This document shows, one piece after another, positions 7,016-15,727 of a stretch of 50,072 bases of DNA; position 1 is the stretch's first letter, and the number at the start of each line of letters is the position of its first letter. Origin of the DNA: Lachnospiraceae bacterium NK3A20. GTDB lineage: Bacteria; Bacillota; Clostridia; Lachnospirales; Lachnospiraceae. The notes beneath the pieces are model-generated. The model made no database searches, had not been told where the DNA came from, and was given only the letters and a program-made list of their open reading frames with translations. Location of the stretch: the NCBI GenBank assembly GCA_900107575.1, contig FNQX01000028.1:1-50072 (forward strand), in the 5' to 3' direction. The position numbers were made by a program, and so were the translations under genes.

Positions 7016-9094
7016 ATGGCAGAAGAGAGAAACGTACAGGAAACGCAGGCGGGTGAGGCTGTGAGCACGGAGCAGCAGACAGAACTCACCGCGGAACAGA
7101 GAGCGGCGGCAACGCCCTCGAAGGGGAAAAAGAAAAGGAAGGTGCCGCGCAAGTGGATTGCGCTCGGCGCGGTCGGTGCGGTTGTGGCGGGTCTATTCTG
7201 GCGCGGCAGGAATGCCGCGGGGCCGAATCCTGCGCTCGGTTTCGTGGAAGATACAGCACAGAAGCGGGATATCGTGACCTACCACAGCTTCACTGGCACG
7301 GTGGAGCCCGTCACCAGCAAGGCGCTTACGACGACGGTGACCGGCGTGAAGATCCTGGAGGTGAACTTCGAGAAGGGCGACGAGGTCAAAAAGGGAGACG
7401 TCATCGCGACCCTTGATACGAAGACGCTGGACAACCAGATCGAGCAGTCACAGGCGACGCTGGATCAGACCACCGCGCAGGGACAGGCGCAGGTGAAACA
7501 GGCGCAGACCAACTACGACAATCTCAAAGAGAGCACGGCAAACGGCACGAACCAGGCGCTCTCTTCCGCGCAGAATCAGCTAAAGAGCGCGCAGAAATCC
7601 TATTCTGACCTGAAGAACAATCTGGCGACCGGCACGGAGCCCTCCATTCTCCAGGCCAGGACGCAGATGGAGACAGCGAAGGCCAACTACGACAACTTGC
7701 AGAACAATATCGCGAAGAACCTGGATCCGAGCCTTCAGCAGGCACAGAACACGGTGAATCAGGCGTTCCAGGGACTCCTCACGGCGCAGGAGCAGTACAA
7801 CAACGAGGTGAAGCTCAACAACCAGCAGCTCAGCGCGACGATCAGCGCTGCGCAGCAGCAGGTGGATGGTGCCTACGGCCAGCTGACGGCGGCGCAGATG
7901 CAGCTCACCCAGGCAAGGGAGAACAAATCCAACGCGGAAGCCGCGGCAAATGAGTCGGCGTCCGGGATCGGGGAGCTCCTTGCTTCCATCACCGGGAGCC
8001 CCGCGGGCGGCAGCTACAATTCCGCGACCTACGACCAGGCGATCACCGCCGCGCAGAATGGCGTGGACAACGCCGAGCGCAGCTACCAGAACGCGAAGGA
8101 CAACTACGAAGCGGCGAAACAGAACGAAGAGAACCAGCTGACCATGCTCTACGACTCGCTCATCACAGCGCAGACAAGCTATATTTCCGCTGTTGATGGG
8201 TACAATGCGACCGTCAACAGCCTCCGACAGCAGCTGGAGACCTACGGCAGGACCTACAACGATGCCGTGACCAGCTACAACGCGGCGGTGAACGCAGCGA
8301 ACCAGCAGCTGGGCACGCTCGCGAACCAGGTGGGCGCCGCGAGCGACTCCCTGGCGGCGGCGAGGACCAGCAACAGCGACCAGTTAGAGCTCTACGAGCA
8401 GCAGGTGGAGCAGGCGAAGACCGGCGCCGACCAGAAGCCCGCGAAGGTGCAGATCGACCAGCTCAAAGAGTCGAAGGATGACTACAGAATCGTGGCGCCG
8501 ATCGATGGTGAGATCACAGAGCTCAACCTGACAGAGGGCGAGGTGCTGGGCGCCTCCACCGCTGCGGCAACGACAGGCCTTGGTACGGTCACGGATTTCT
8601 CTAAGATGAAGCTCGACATCCAGATCGGCGAATACGACATCCTGGGCGTCGAGGAAGGCGCGCCGGTACTCATCACGCTGGATGCGCTGAACAAGACGTA
8701 CGATGGCAAGATCACCTACATCAGCCACGAGGCAACCGTGAACAGCGGCGTGTCTTATTTCGAGGCAGAGGTAGAGTTCGACGCCGACGAGGACGCGAGG
8801 AGCGGCATGAGTGCGGAAGTCAAGCTCACCGTCAACGATCTGCAGGACGTCCTGACCGTTCCCAGTGACGCGGTGCATACAGAGACGAACGGCAGCTCTT
8901 ATGTTTACATTCAGGGCAAGTCCGGCTCCAACATGCAGAAGCAGACCGTCGAGCTTGGCGCGACAGACGGCACCTATACTGAGATCACAGGCGGCCTGTC
9001 CGATGGCGATGAGATCCTCTATCAGCCGACGCAGAACAATGACATGTACCAGCTGATGATGGGCGGCCCGGAAGGAGCGCAAGGCGCGGAATAA
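7016..9094 (+). CDS. Efflux membrane-fusion (adaptor) protein, MacA/HlyD type, with very long coiled coil
   Basis: This is the adaptor subunit of a tripartite ABC efflux system, anchored in the cytoplasmic membrane and extending outwards. Residues 1-46 are cytoplasmic and basic, and one membrane segment spans about 47-62. A lipoyl-type half-motif (TTVTGVKILEVNFEKGDEVKKGDVIATLD) precedes an unusually long Gln/Ala/Asn-rich helical region (about residues 140-480), built of degenerate repeats around QAQTNYDNLK, AQNQLKSAQKSY and AKANYDNL. The second lipoyl half (VAPIDGEITELNLTEGEVL) and beta-barrel domains (IGEYDILGVEEG, LTVPSDAV) follow. At 692 aa it is far longer than the ~380 aa of MacA, nearly all of the excess being coiled coil. 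ATPase and permease genes follow directly. AGGGAAC upstream is a modest ribosome binding site. Confidence 0.85.
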   Translation: MAEERNVQETQAGEAVSTEQQTELTAEQRAAATPSKGKKKRKVPRKWIALGAVGAVVAGLFWRGRNAAGPNPALGFVEDTAQKRDIVTYHSFTGTVEPVTSKALTTTVTGVKILEVNFEKGDEVKKGDVIATLDTKTLDNQIEQSQATLDQTTAQGQAQVKQAQTNYDNLKESTANGTNQALSSAQNQLKSAQKSYSDLKNNLATGTEPSILQARTQMETAKANYDNLQNNIAKNLDPSLQQAQNTVNQAFQGLLTAQEQYNNEVKLNNQQLSATISAAQQQVDGAYGQLTAAQMQLTQARENKSNAEAAANESASGIGELLASITGSPAGGSYNSATYDQAITAAQNGVDNAERSYQNAKDNYEAAKQNEENQLTMLYDSLITAQTSYISAVDGYNATVNSLRQQLETYGRTYNDAVTSYNAAVNAANQQLGTLANQVGAASDSLAAARTSNSDQLELYEQQVEQAKTGADQKPAKVQIDQLKESKDDYRIVAPIDGEITELNLTEGEVLGASTAAATTGLGTVTDFSKMKLDIQIGEYDILGVEEGAPVLITLDALNKTYDGKITYISHEATVNSGVSYFEAEVEFDADEDARSGMSAEVKLTVNDLQDVLTVPSDAVHTETNGSSYVYIQGKSGSNMQKQTVELGATDGTYTEITGGLSDGDEILYQPTQNNDMYQLMMGGPEGAQGAE

Positions 9095-9180
9095 AACGAA
9101 CTGATCGTTTTCAGTAATGCTGCGGCTTGAGGTTTCACGGACAGTTGGATGTGCGTGTTGCGGAACAGGAAACAAGACAA

Positions 9181-9924
9181 ATGTCAGATTCGATAGTAAC
9201 AACTGAACAGACTTCCGCCGGAAGAGACACCTCTGCGAAGGTTATCCTCCGGATGGAGCACATCAACAAAGACTACGAGATGCCAGGTGAGACCCTTCAC
9301 GTGCTGAAGGACGTGAGCCTTACGGTGCACGAGGGAGAGTTCCTTGCGATTCTCGGCCCCTCGGGCTCCGGTAAGAGTACGCTCATGAACATCATCGGCT
9401 GCCTCGACCTGCCGACCTCGGGAGACTACTGGCTGGATGGCAAATACATCTTCGATGAAGATGAGACGACCCTTGCGCAGATCCGCAGCAAAGAGATCGG
9501 ATTTATCTTCCAGTCGTTCTACCTCCTGCAGCGGCAGACGGCATTTCAGAACGTGGAGCTGCCTTTGATTTACGCGGATCTTCCGGAGAAACAGAGGAAG
9601 GCCAGGGTTGAAGAGTGCCTTGCGAGGGTCGATCTCTCAGACAAGATGTACAACCTCCCGAACCAGCTCTCCGGCGGCCAGCAGCAGCGTGTCGCGATCG
9701 CGAGGGCAGTGGCGAACCACCCGGCGATCCTCCTCGCGGATGAGCCGACCGGCGCACTCGATCAGAAGACCGGCGCACAGGTAATGCAGCTCTTCCACGA
9801 GCTGAACGAAGAGGGCAACACGATCATCATGATCACACACGATGGCAAAATAGCAGCGCACGCCAAACGCATTGTGAAGATCCTGGACGGCGTGATCTCG
9901 GAAGGGGCACTGGAAGATGCGTAA
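9181..9924 (+). CDS. ABC transporter ATP-binding protein (MacB/LolD type)
   Basis: The cytoplasmic ATPase of the efflux system powers the permease encoded next. In 247 aa it shows Walker [10 protein letters not shown] (59-67), Q-loop [12 protein letters not shown], signature [14 protein letters not shown], Walker [14 protein letters not shown]-loop and H-loop ITHDGKIA. The FQSFYLL and EPTGALD wording is typical of the MacB/LolD/FtsE-like family that pairs with MacB-fold permeases. ATG 9181 with AGGAA 8 bases upstream is preferred to the TTG at 9127, which would add 18 residues with no homology-like features. The stop overlaps the permease start by 8 bases, which indicates translational coupling. 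Confidence 0.95.
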   Translation: MSDSIVTTEQTSAGRDTSAKVILRMEHINKDYEMPGETLHVLKDVSLTVHEGEFLAILGPSGSGKSTLMNIIGCLDLPTSGDYWLDGKYIFDEDETTLAQIRSKEIGFIFQSFYLLQRQTAFQNVELPLIYADLPEKQRKARVEECLARVDLSDKMYNLPNQLSGGQQQRVAIARAVANHPAILLADEPTGALDQKTGAQVMQLFHELNEEGNTIIMITHDGKIAAHAKRIVKILDGVISEGALEDA

Positions 9925-11119
9925 GTTCGGCATAGTCAGACAGAGCATCCAGATGTCTCTGGACAATATCAAGAGCAATAAACTGCGCTCCTTCCTCACG
10001 ATGCTGGGCATCGTGATCGGCGTCGCTGCAGTCATCGGCCTCATCACCATCGTGCAGTCAGTCACAGGTTCGATCATGGATCAGTTCAATTCCCTGGGCG
10101 CCGGTACGATCACAGTGCAGACACCGGGTACGGCGCTGAAACGCGGCGTGTCCGACAACGATATTGAAAAGCTGCGAAACCTTACGGGAGTCTCCGGCGT
10201 CGCGCCGACCGTCACACTCAGCGGCAGCGCGGTCTATGACGATACCATCTACGACACTGTTTCCATCGACGGGGAAGATCTGACCTATTTTCTCCATACC
10301 GAAGATCCGGTGTCGGAGGGCAGGATATTCAACAGCTCCGAGACCGACGGCTACACCAACGTGGCCATCGTGGACAAGAACTTCGTGACCAACGTGCTGG
10401 GCGGCGGACAGGCCGTCGGGACGACATTCCGGCTGAACGGCTACACCTACAAGATCATCGGGGTCGCCGGAGACACAGACTCCCTGACCGCACAGCTGAC
10501 AGACACCAGCGGACTCGACGGTACCGTAACCCTCCCGTACCGGAACGTGCTGCGCATGTCCGGTTCCGACGACATCATGAGCATGAACGTGTACGTCGAG
10601 GAGGGGTACAACACGGCGAGCGTCGAAGATGAGCTGCGCGATACCCTGGACGAGATCTACAATGATGAAGACAACGCTTACAGCATCATCAACCTGGAGA
10701 GCCTGACGCAGGTCATGGATACGATCCAGGGGATGCTGACCACCATGCTGGGCGGCATCGCCGGTATTTCGCTGCTCGTCGGCGGCATCGGTATCATGAA
10801 CATGATGCTGGTCTCCGTCTCCGAGAGAACGAGAGAGATCGGCCTTCGCAAAGCGCTCGGCGCAGAGCCCGCGAGAATCCAGCTGCAATTCCTCATCGAG
10901 TCGATCACACTCTCCCTCATTGGAGGACTGATCGGCATCCTGGTGGGCCTGCTCATCGCGGCCATCGGCGCCGCGGCGCTGGATACGCCGTTCAAGATCT
11001 CCTACGGCGCCATCGCACTCGGCGCGGGTTTCTCCGCAGCCGTCGGCATCATCTTCGGCTGGATGCCCGCAAGGCGCGCCAGCCAGCTCAACCCGATCGA
11101 CGCGCTGAGATCGGAATAA
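9917..11119 (+). CDS. ABC transporter permease, MacB type
   Basis: This membrane component of the efflux complex is 400 aa, with the MacB topology. An N-terminal amphipathic and first transmembrane segment (SNKLRSFLTMLGIVIGVAAVIGLI) is followed by a large extracytoplasmic domain (about residues 45-275) and three C-terminal transmembrane helices. The segment between helices contains SVSERTREIGLRKALGAEP, the coupling motif of FtsX/MacB proteins, and the protein ends with MPARRASQLNPIDALRSE. With the adaptor and ATPase it forms a complete mechanotransmission-type exporter. In a Gram-positive cell such systems export peptides or toxic amphiphiles, but the substrate is not evident here. It ends just ahead of a perfect hairpin terminator. 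Confidence 0.95.
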   Translation: MRKFGIVRQSIQMSLDNIKSNKLRSFLTMLGIVIGVAAVIGLITIVQSVTGSIMDQFNSLGAGTITVQTPGTALKRGVSDNDIEKLRNLTGVSGVAPTVTLSGSAVYDDTIYDTVSIDGEDLTYFLHTEDPVSEGRIFNSSETDGYTNVAIVDKNFVTNVLGGGQAVGTTFRLNGYTYKIIGVAGDTDSLTAQLTDTSGLDGTVTLPYRNVLRMSGSDDIMSMNVYVEEGYNTASVEDELRDTLDEIYNDEDNAYSIINLESLTQVMDTIQGMLTTMLGGIAGISLLVGGIGIMNMMLVSVSERTREIGLRKALGAEPARIQLQFLIESITLSLIGGLIGILVGLLIAAIGAAALDTPFKISYGAIALGAGFSAAVGIIFGWMPARRASQLNPIDALRSE

Positions 11120-11122
11120 AGC

Positions 11123-11150
11123 GTTGGGAGCTGATTCATCAGCTCCCAAC
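11123..11150 (+). terminator. Hairpin terminator after the MacAB-type operon
   Basis: GTTGGGAGCTGA pairs perfectly with TCAGCTCCCAAC (12 bp) around a TTCA loop. The T-tract is poor. A second small hairpin GGCGCT/AGCGCC (about 11154-11172) follows. Confidence 0.6.
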
Positions 11151-11240
11151 TTAGGCGCTAAAGAACAGCGCCCTGCGCTGGGCTTTAAAATAACTTCATA
11201 CAATGCCAGGCAACGCAACCTCCATGAGCCAACATATCAG

Positions 11241-11340
11241 GGCCGGGGCGGGAGCGGAGCATTGAGAGTCACTCTGAGGACCGGTAACGCGAACCGCGGC
11301 TCAGACATGTGACTCCCACATGCCCGCTCCCGCCCCGGCC
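11241..11340 (+). repeat. ERIC-like palindromic repeat, copy A (short form)
   Basis: The outer arms GGCCGGGGCGGGAGCG (11241-11256) and CGCTCCCGCCCCGGCC (11325-11340) are perfectly complementary. Inside them lie the family core GAGTCACTCTGAGGACCGG, TAACGCGAAC and GACATGTGACTCCC. The central stem-loop present in other copies is reduced to a few bases. The rest of 11120-11541 holds a promoter and a leader hairpin and no gene. Confidence 0.75.
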
Positions 11341-11411
11341 CCGAATGCTTCTCAGAGCTGCCTGGCCCCTCGCCGCTTCTGCATCAAAGTCTACCGAATA
11401 TCCTGCCTACA

Positions 11412-11440
11412 TTGAACGGCCCATCCCTGCACGATATAGT
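11412..11440 (+). promoter_or_regulatory. Promoter upstream of the 139-aa membrane protein and GH3 gene
   Basis: TTGAAC (11412-11417), a 17-base spacer and TATAGT (11435-11440). The leader then contains a long-range stem TTTCCGGCC/GGCCGGAAA (11474-11482/11520-11528) ending just before the GGAGG of the first gene, which could modulate ribosome access. Confidence 0.6.
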
Positions 11441-11541
11441 AGAAACAGATACACAGGTGTGCGGCTGTATACGTTTCCGGCCGCAGTACAGGCCGCGCTT
11501 CGTTTGGTCTACGGAGGACGGCCGGAAAAATGGGAGGAAAT

Positions 11542-11961
11542 ATGAAAAAGGCTTTACAGAACAAGAGCCCTGGCTTTCGCCTGACCCTTGTGACCATGCT
11601 GCTGTCCATCGTGACTATATGCGTCTACATCGCCATTTACTCCAGCACGAACTACATGTCCTGGGGCGCAGTGGGCGTTATGATCGCGGGACTTGTGCTC
11701 ACATGCGTACTCATCCTGACAAGACAGTACCGCTTCGCGCCGACCGCGCTGCTCGTAGGAGACTACATGGGCTTTCTCTTCTTCGCCCATGCGATCTATT
11801 TCTACATCTCCTCCGTTATCACGGGCATTCAGTTCTCGGGCTTTCCGCTGTCCTTCTACGTTAACATCATGTTCTTTTCGCTGACCATAGCGCTGTGCAT
11901 CGCCTGCGTATTCCTGCGCCAGACACCGGCCGCAGAGACCAGCAGTAAAGGGGGTAAGTGA
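11542..11961 (+). CDS. Small integral membrane protein, four predicted transmembrane helices
   Basis: A 139-aa hydrophobic protein with helices at about residues 13-33, 43-60, 70-92 and 105-126, a basic N-terminus and a polar C-terminal tail (AAETSSKGGK). I do not recognise the family and see no catalytic motif. ATG 11542 is chosen because GGGAGGAAAT lies directly ahead; an in-frame ATG 12 bases earlier would overlap that site. Its stop codon ends 2 bases before the GH3 start at 11964, so the two are almost certainly co-translated. A role in anchoring, export or sensing linked to the GH3 enzyme is inferred only from this coupling. Confidence 0.75.
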   Translation: MKKALQNKSPGFRLTLVTMLLSIVTICVYIAIYSSTNYMSWGAVGVMIAGLVLTCVLILTRQYRFAPTALLVGDYMGFLFFAHAIYFYISSVITGIQFSGFPLSFYVNIMFFSLTIALCIACVFLRQTPAAETSSKGGK

Positions 11962-11963
11962 AG

Positions 11964-14900
11964 ATGAAATTCAAAGCTGCGAGAAAAACTCTTGCCGTGA
12001 TCAGCTTCCTGCTCGCAGGACTGATGGCGACAACGACGGTCATCACCACAGAGAACAGAGACAGTATCAGCCAGACCCTCGGCCAGTCCACCATCGAAGT
12101 CATTGATGAGGGCGACGGCTCCGAGGATACCGAATATTACAAGTCCGATTACGAGACCGTATCCGACCTCATCGACGCGGGCCGCTCCAAGGCGGACCAG
12201 GTGCTCGAAGAGGGTGCGGTCCTTCTGAAAAACGAAGACCACGCGCTGCCTCTTGCCAAGGGAGACAAGGTCAGCGTCTTCGGCGTGACCGCGTACGATT
12301 CCGTCTTCGGCGGCACCGGCTCCGGCACCATCGACGCCGCAGAGGCTGTAAACTTCGCGGACTCGCTCAAAAAGGCAGGCTTCGAGGTCAACCCCGAGCT
12401 GGAGAAAGACTACACCTCCGAGGACTGGGCACAGTACAAGCGCTCCTCCGAAGGCACCTTCGGCACGACGACACTGCTCATCAACGAGGCGCCGTGGGAC
12501 GTGGTGGAAGGCGCCGCAGGCGACTCCATTAATGAATACGGCGACGCTGCTGTTTTCGTAGTAGGACGTGTCGGCGGTGAAGGCTACGATCTCTCCCGCA
12601 AGGGCGGCGACGGCATCGACAATAACGACGGCCTCGGCCCCGATTACCTCGGACTCAACGAGAACGAACTCTCCGTGCTGGAGGGACTCAAGGCGAAGAA
12701 AAAGGCAGGCGAGATCTCACGCATTATCGTGATCTACAACTACGCCGGCATGCTGGAAGGCGATGTACTGCAGGATCCCGAGATCGACGCGGCACTCTGG
12801 GTCGGCGCGGTCGGCCTCGGTAATTCCGCAACGGGACGCCTCCTCTCCGGAGAAGCTTCTCCTTCGGGAAGACTCCCGGACACCATGTGGATGGACAACG
12901 CCATGAATCCGGTCAACGTGAACTTCGGCAGCTGGATTTTCGACGGCGCGGAGGAACTCGGCGTTCCGACAGCGCTTGGCACGGGCCAGTATCCGTCCTC
13001 CACGCTCGCTTCCTACGTGGTATATCAGGAAGGTCTCTACCTCGGTTATCGCTATACAGAGACGAGATATGAAGACTATGTCATGAACCGGGAGAACGTC
13101 GGCGATTTCAATTACGAGGACGTCGTGGCTTATCCTTTCGGGTACGGTCTGACCTACGCCGATTTCGAGCTCTCGGATGTATCCGTGGAGAAGTCCGGCG
13201 ATCGTGACTACAACGTGAGCGTGACCGTGACGAACACCTCGGACACTTACTCCGGCAAATATTCCGTACCGGTTTACGTCAGCAAGCCCTATGAGGATTA
13301 CGCGAAGGAGAATGAGATCCAGGTTCCTTCCGTGGAGCTGGTTGATTTTGCCAAGACAGACATCCTCGCGCCCGGCGAGTCCGAGACGCTCACCATGACG
13401 CTGGATGAGAAATATTTCGCTTCCTACGATTCCCACAAGGCGAAGGGCTACATCCTCATGGACGGCGACTATCATGTCATCGTCGGAGGCAGCGCGCACG
13501 ATGCGGTGAACAGCCTGATCGAAGCGAAAAAAGCAGGCGGCGCCGCAGTTGATGCATCCCGCATGAGCGGCGAAGGCGACGCGTCGAGAGTTGTCACCTT
13601 CCATCTGCAGTACGATGATCAGAAGTACGCATATTCCGACGCGGTTTCCATGCTGGACGGCGAGTCGAAGGTACGCGTAACGAACCTGTTCGACTTCGCG
13701 GATATCAACCTCTATGAGGGCAGGGGAGACAATCACGTCGACTATTACAACCGTGATCACTGGGATCAGGTATCCCTCGATCAGGAGAACGGCCACGTAA
13801 CGCTCACTATGACAGAGCAGATGGCGCGTGAAGAGTACGCGCAGCTTCCGGCGCAGACGGGCAAATACGGCAACCAGACCGGCACGCCGAAACAGTACAA
13901 GGTGTCGCTGGAGAAGGATGACGTAGCTTATCCCGCCTACGAGAAGGATGCGGGCCTCAAGCTCATCGACATGCGTTACGATGAGAACGGCAATGAGATC
14001 AGCTTCTTTGATCCGAAGTGGGATACGTTCATGGATCAGCTGAGCTACGATGACACCAAGCTCCTTGTCTCCAACGGCTGGCACATGACAGAGGCAGTCT
14101 TCTCCGTCGGCAAGCCGATGACAAGAGATGAGAACGGCCCGAACGGCTTCGGCGGCTGGGCATTCTCGAACGGATACTATTCGAACCGCGGTCTTGCCTT
14201 CCGTAAGGAAGTGGCAAACGGACATATCAAGAACGGCGGCTACGTCGAGGGCGCAGGTCCGATGTCGAATCCGGGCGTTACGATCACCGATGAGGCGGAT
14301 CCGAACGGCTACCGCAAAATGACAGGCTTCCCGGCCAACGGCATTCTCGCCGCGACGTTCAACAAGGAGCTGGCACACGAGGTCGGCAACATCATCGGTG
14401 AAGACGGTCTGTGGGGCGGCATGAGCGGTCTCTACGGCATCGGTCTCAACACCCACCGTTCCCCTTACTCCGGCAGAACCTGCGAGTATTTCAGTGAGGA
14501 CGGACTCCTGGCCGGCATGATGGGCGCCTCTGAGAGCCGTGGCATCGAGGAGAAGGGCGTACACGTTTACAATAAGCACTGTGCGCTGAACGACATGGAG
14601 AAGAACCGTCACGGCGTGACGACCTGGGTCAACGAGCAGGCGCTGCGTGAAATCTACCTGAGAGCCTTCGAGCTGCCGATCACAAAGGGCGGCGCGTTCA
14701 ACACGATGGCGAGCTTCTCACGCTTCGGCACACAGGCAGCCGCTGCCTGCACGGCACTGGGCGAGGATTACCTGCGCGGCGAGTGCGGCATGAAGGGCAT
14801 CATTGTCACCGATGCTTACGGCGACATGGATGGCAGCCAGAACACGGATCCCTATTTCGAGATCATCAACGGCGTTCTGAGCGGCGGCAGTGACATCCCG

Positions 14901-15176
14901 GACGGCAGCCAGCCGAAAACGGAAGGCCACTTCGACAAGTATGAGAAGGGGTACGGCGAGCTCGCGTGGGCGATGAGACAGGCGGCCAAGAGAGTGATGT
15001 ATCAGACCGCATGGTCCAACGCGATGTGCGGCATCTCGACCTCAACCCGCTTCGTGTCCGTGACGCCGCCCTGGCAGAAGATCGTTTACCGGCTGGATAT
15101 CTTCGCCGGCATCCTCTTTGCCATCGGCATGTGCTGGACACTGCTCGCTCTCATCAGGGAGCGCAAGGCGAAGTAG
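11964..15176 (+). CDS. Glycoside hydrolase family 3, swapped domain order, membrane-anchored at both ends
   Basis: This beta-glucosidase-type enzyme of 1070 aa is predicted to act outside the membrane. An N-terminal signal-anchor helix (about 9-30) is followed by the GH3 C-terminal domain placed first (VLEEGAVLLKNEDHALPLA, VSVFGVTAYDS). A fibronectin-III-like region (YPFGYGLTYADFEL onwards) comes next. The catalytic TIM-barrel domain is last: GLNTHRSPYSGRTCEYFSED, KHCALNDMEKNRHG, and the nucleophile Asp950 in GIIVTDAYGDMDG. A final hydrophobic helix (about 1043-1063) and a basic tail close the protein. The inverted order is known for rumen enzymes of Ruminococcus and Butyrivibrio type. The barrel domain is diverged (TDAYG instead of the common SDW), so substrate preference is uncertain. 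ATG 11964 is preferred to GTG 11958 by spacing to AAGGGGG. Confidence 0.85.
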   Translation: MKFKAARKTLAVISFLLAGLMATTTVITTENRDSISQTLGQSTIEVIDEGDGSEDTEYYKSDYETVSDLIDAGRSKADQVLEEGAVLLKNEDHALPLAKGDKVSVFGVTAYDSVFGGTGSGTIDAAEAVNFADSLKKAGFEVNPELEKDYTSEDWAQYKRSSEGTFGTTTLLINEAPWDVVEGAAGDSINEYGDAAVFVVGRVGGEGYDLSRKGGDGIDNNDGLGPDYLGLNENELSVLEGLKAKKKAGEISRIIVIYNYAGMLEGDVLQDPEIDAALWVGAVGLGNSATGRLLSGEASPSGRLPDTMWMDNAMNPVNVNFGSWIFDGAEELGVPTALGTGQYPSSTLASYVVYQEGLYLGYRYTETRYEDYVMNRENVGDFNYEDVVAYPFGYGLTYADFELSDVSVEKSGDRDYNVSVTVTNTSDTYSGKYSVPVYVSKPYEDYAKENEIQVPSVELVDFAKTDILAPGESETLTMTLDEKYFASYDSHKAKGYILMDGDYHVIVGGSAHDAVNSLIEAKKAGGAAVDASRMSGEGDASRVVTFHLQYDDQKYAYSDAVSMLDGESKVRVTNLFDFADINLYEGRGDNHVDYYNRDHWDQVSLDQENGHVTLTMTEQMAREEYAQLPAQTGKYGNQTGTPKQYKVSLEKDDVAYPAYEKDAGLKLIDMRYDENGNEISFFDPKWDTFMDQLSYDDTKLLVSNGWHMTEAVFSVGKPMTRDENGPNGFGGWAFSNGYYSNRGLAFRKEVANGHIKNGGYVEGAGPMSNPGVTITDEADPNGYRKMTGFPANGILAATFNKELAHEVGNIIGEDGLWGGMSGLYGIGLNTHRSPYSGRTCEYFSEDGLLAGMMGASESRGIEEKGVHVYNKHCALNDMEKNRHGVTTWVNEQALREIYLRAFELPITKGGAFNTMASFSRFGTQAAAACTALGEDYLRGECGMKGIIVTDAYGDMDGSQNTDPYFEIINGVLSGGSDIPDGSQPKTEGHFDKYEKGYGELAWAMRQAAKRVMYQTAWSNAMCGISTSTRFVSVTPPWQKIVYRLDIFAGILFAIGMCWTLLALIRERKAK

Positions 15177-15215
15177 CGCCTGATTACCACATACTTGCCG
15201 GAGAGGCAGATTTTT

Positions 15216-15248
15216 GGAGCACGGAGATTCTTCTCTGTGCTCCTTTTT
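15216..15248 (+). terminator. Intrinsic terminator of the GH3 operon
   Basis: GGAGCACGGAGA (15216-15227) pairs with TCTCTGTGCTCC (15232-15243) around a 4-base loop, followed by TTTTTG. Confidence 0.9.
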
Positions 15249-15272
15249 GTACCCAGAGTTCGCATTACTTTT

Positions 15273-15657
15273 GGCGGAGGCGGGCCGGGATGAAGATGCC
15301 GAGCTGCTTTGCCGCTCGCAGGGCGAATTGGGGCTGTTTCTTGTGAGCGATTTGGGGCCTGCCGCAATCCGGGCATTGGGAGTCACATGTCGGAGACGCG
15401 ACACCCGCGCGAGAAACTCGCGAAGGCGATTTCTCGCGAATCGGGTCATCGGGGGACGCCCCCGTCACCGATGACAGTTTGGAAGGACTGCATCGGCGGG
15501 ACGTCCAAACTTTTATAGCCAAGGTTCGCGTTACCGGTCCTCAGAGTGACTCCCATATGCCCGGGTCGCGGCAGGCCCCATGGCCGCGAGGAAGATATAA
15601 CCTCAATTCGCACAAAGGCAATGCAGCGCTGGCACTTCATCCCGGCACGCCTCCGGC
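15273..15657 (-). repeat. ERIC-like palindromic repeat, copy B (long form with nested module)
   Basis: A 385-base imperfect palindrome. The terminal arms GGCGGAGGCGGGCCGGGATG... (from 15273) and ...CATCCCGGCACGCCTCCGGC (to 15657) are complementary over 23 bases with 2 mismatches, and complementarity continues inwards (GATGCCGAGCTGCTTTGCC against GGCAATGCAGCGCTGGCAC). The core reads in reverse (AGTCACATGTCGGAGACGCG ... CCGGTCCTCAGAGTGACTCC). Between the core halves lies a reversed type 2 hairpin module (about 15403-15511). Short open frames here are products of the repeat. The rest of 15177-15725 is a terminator and an IS-end remnant. Confidence 0.8.
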
Positions 15658-15686
15658 GAAAGAGAAGTTTCATCCCTGTCAACCCA

Positions 15687-15727
15687 CCTTTGACAGTTAA
15701 AAATGACAACAATACCAGGAATCTCTC
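15687..15727 (-). mobile_element. Solo remnant of an IS end
   Basis: This stretch, beginning CTTTGACAGTTAAAAATGAC, aligns with the reverse complement of the IS terminus at 286-324 with about 34 of 40 matches. No transposase accompanies it. It abuts, and includes part of, the stop codon of the ABC exporter permease. Confidence 0.45.

Noticed and set aside
12717-14612. A 631-codon open frame on the minus strand inside the GH3 gene
   Set aside because: It is a shadow of the plus-strand coding sequence: no ribosome binding site, no recognisable domain, and the opposite strand encodes clear GH3 motifs.
15214-15712. Several overlapping short open frames on both strands
   Set aside because: They are produced by the palindromic repeat; translated pieces such as HPGTPP recur at other copies because the DNA repeats.
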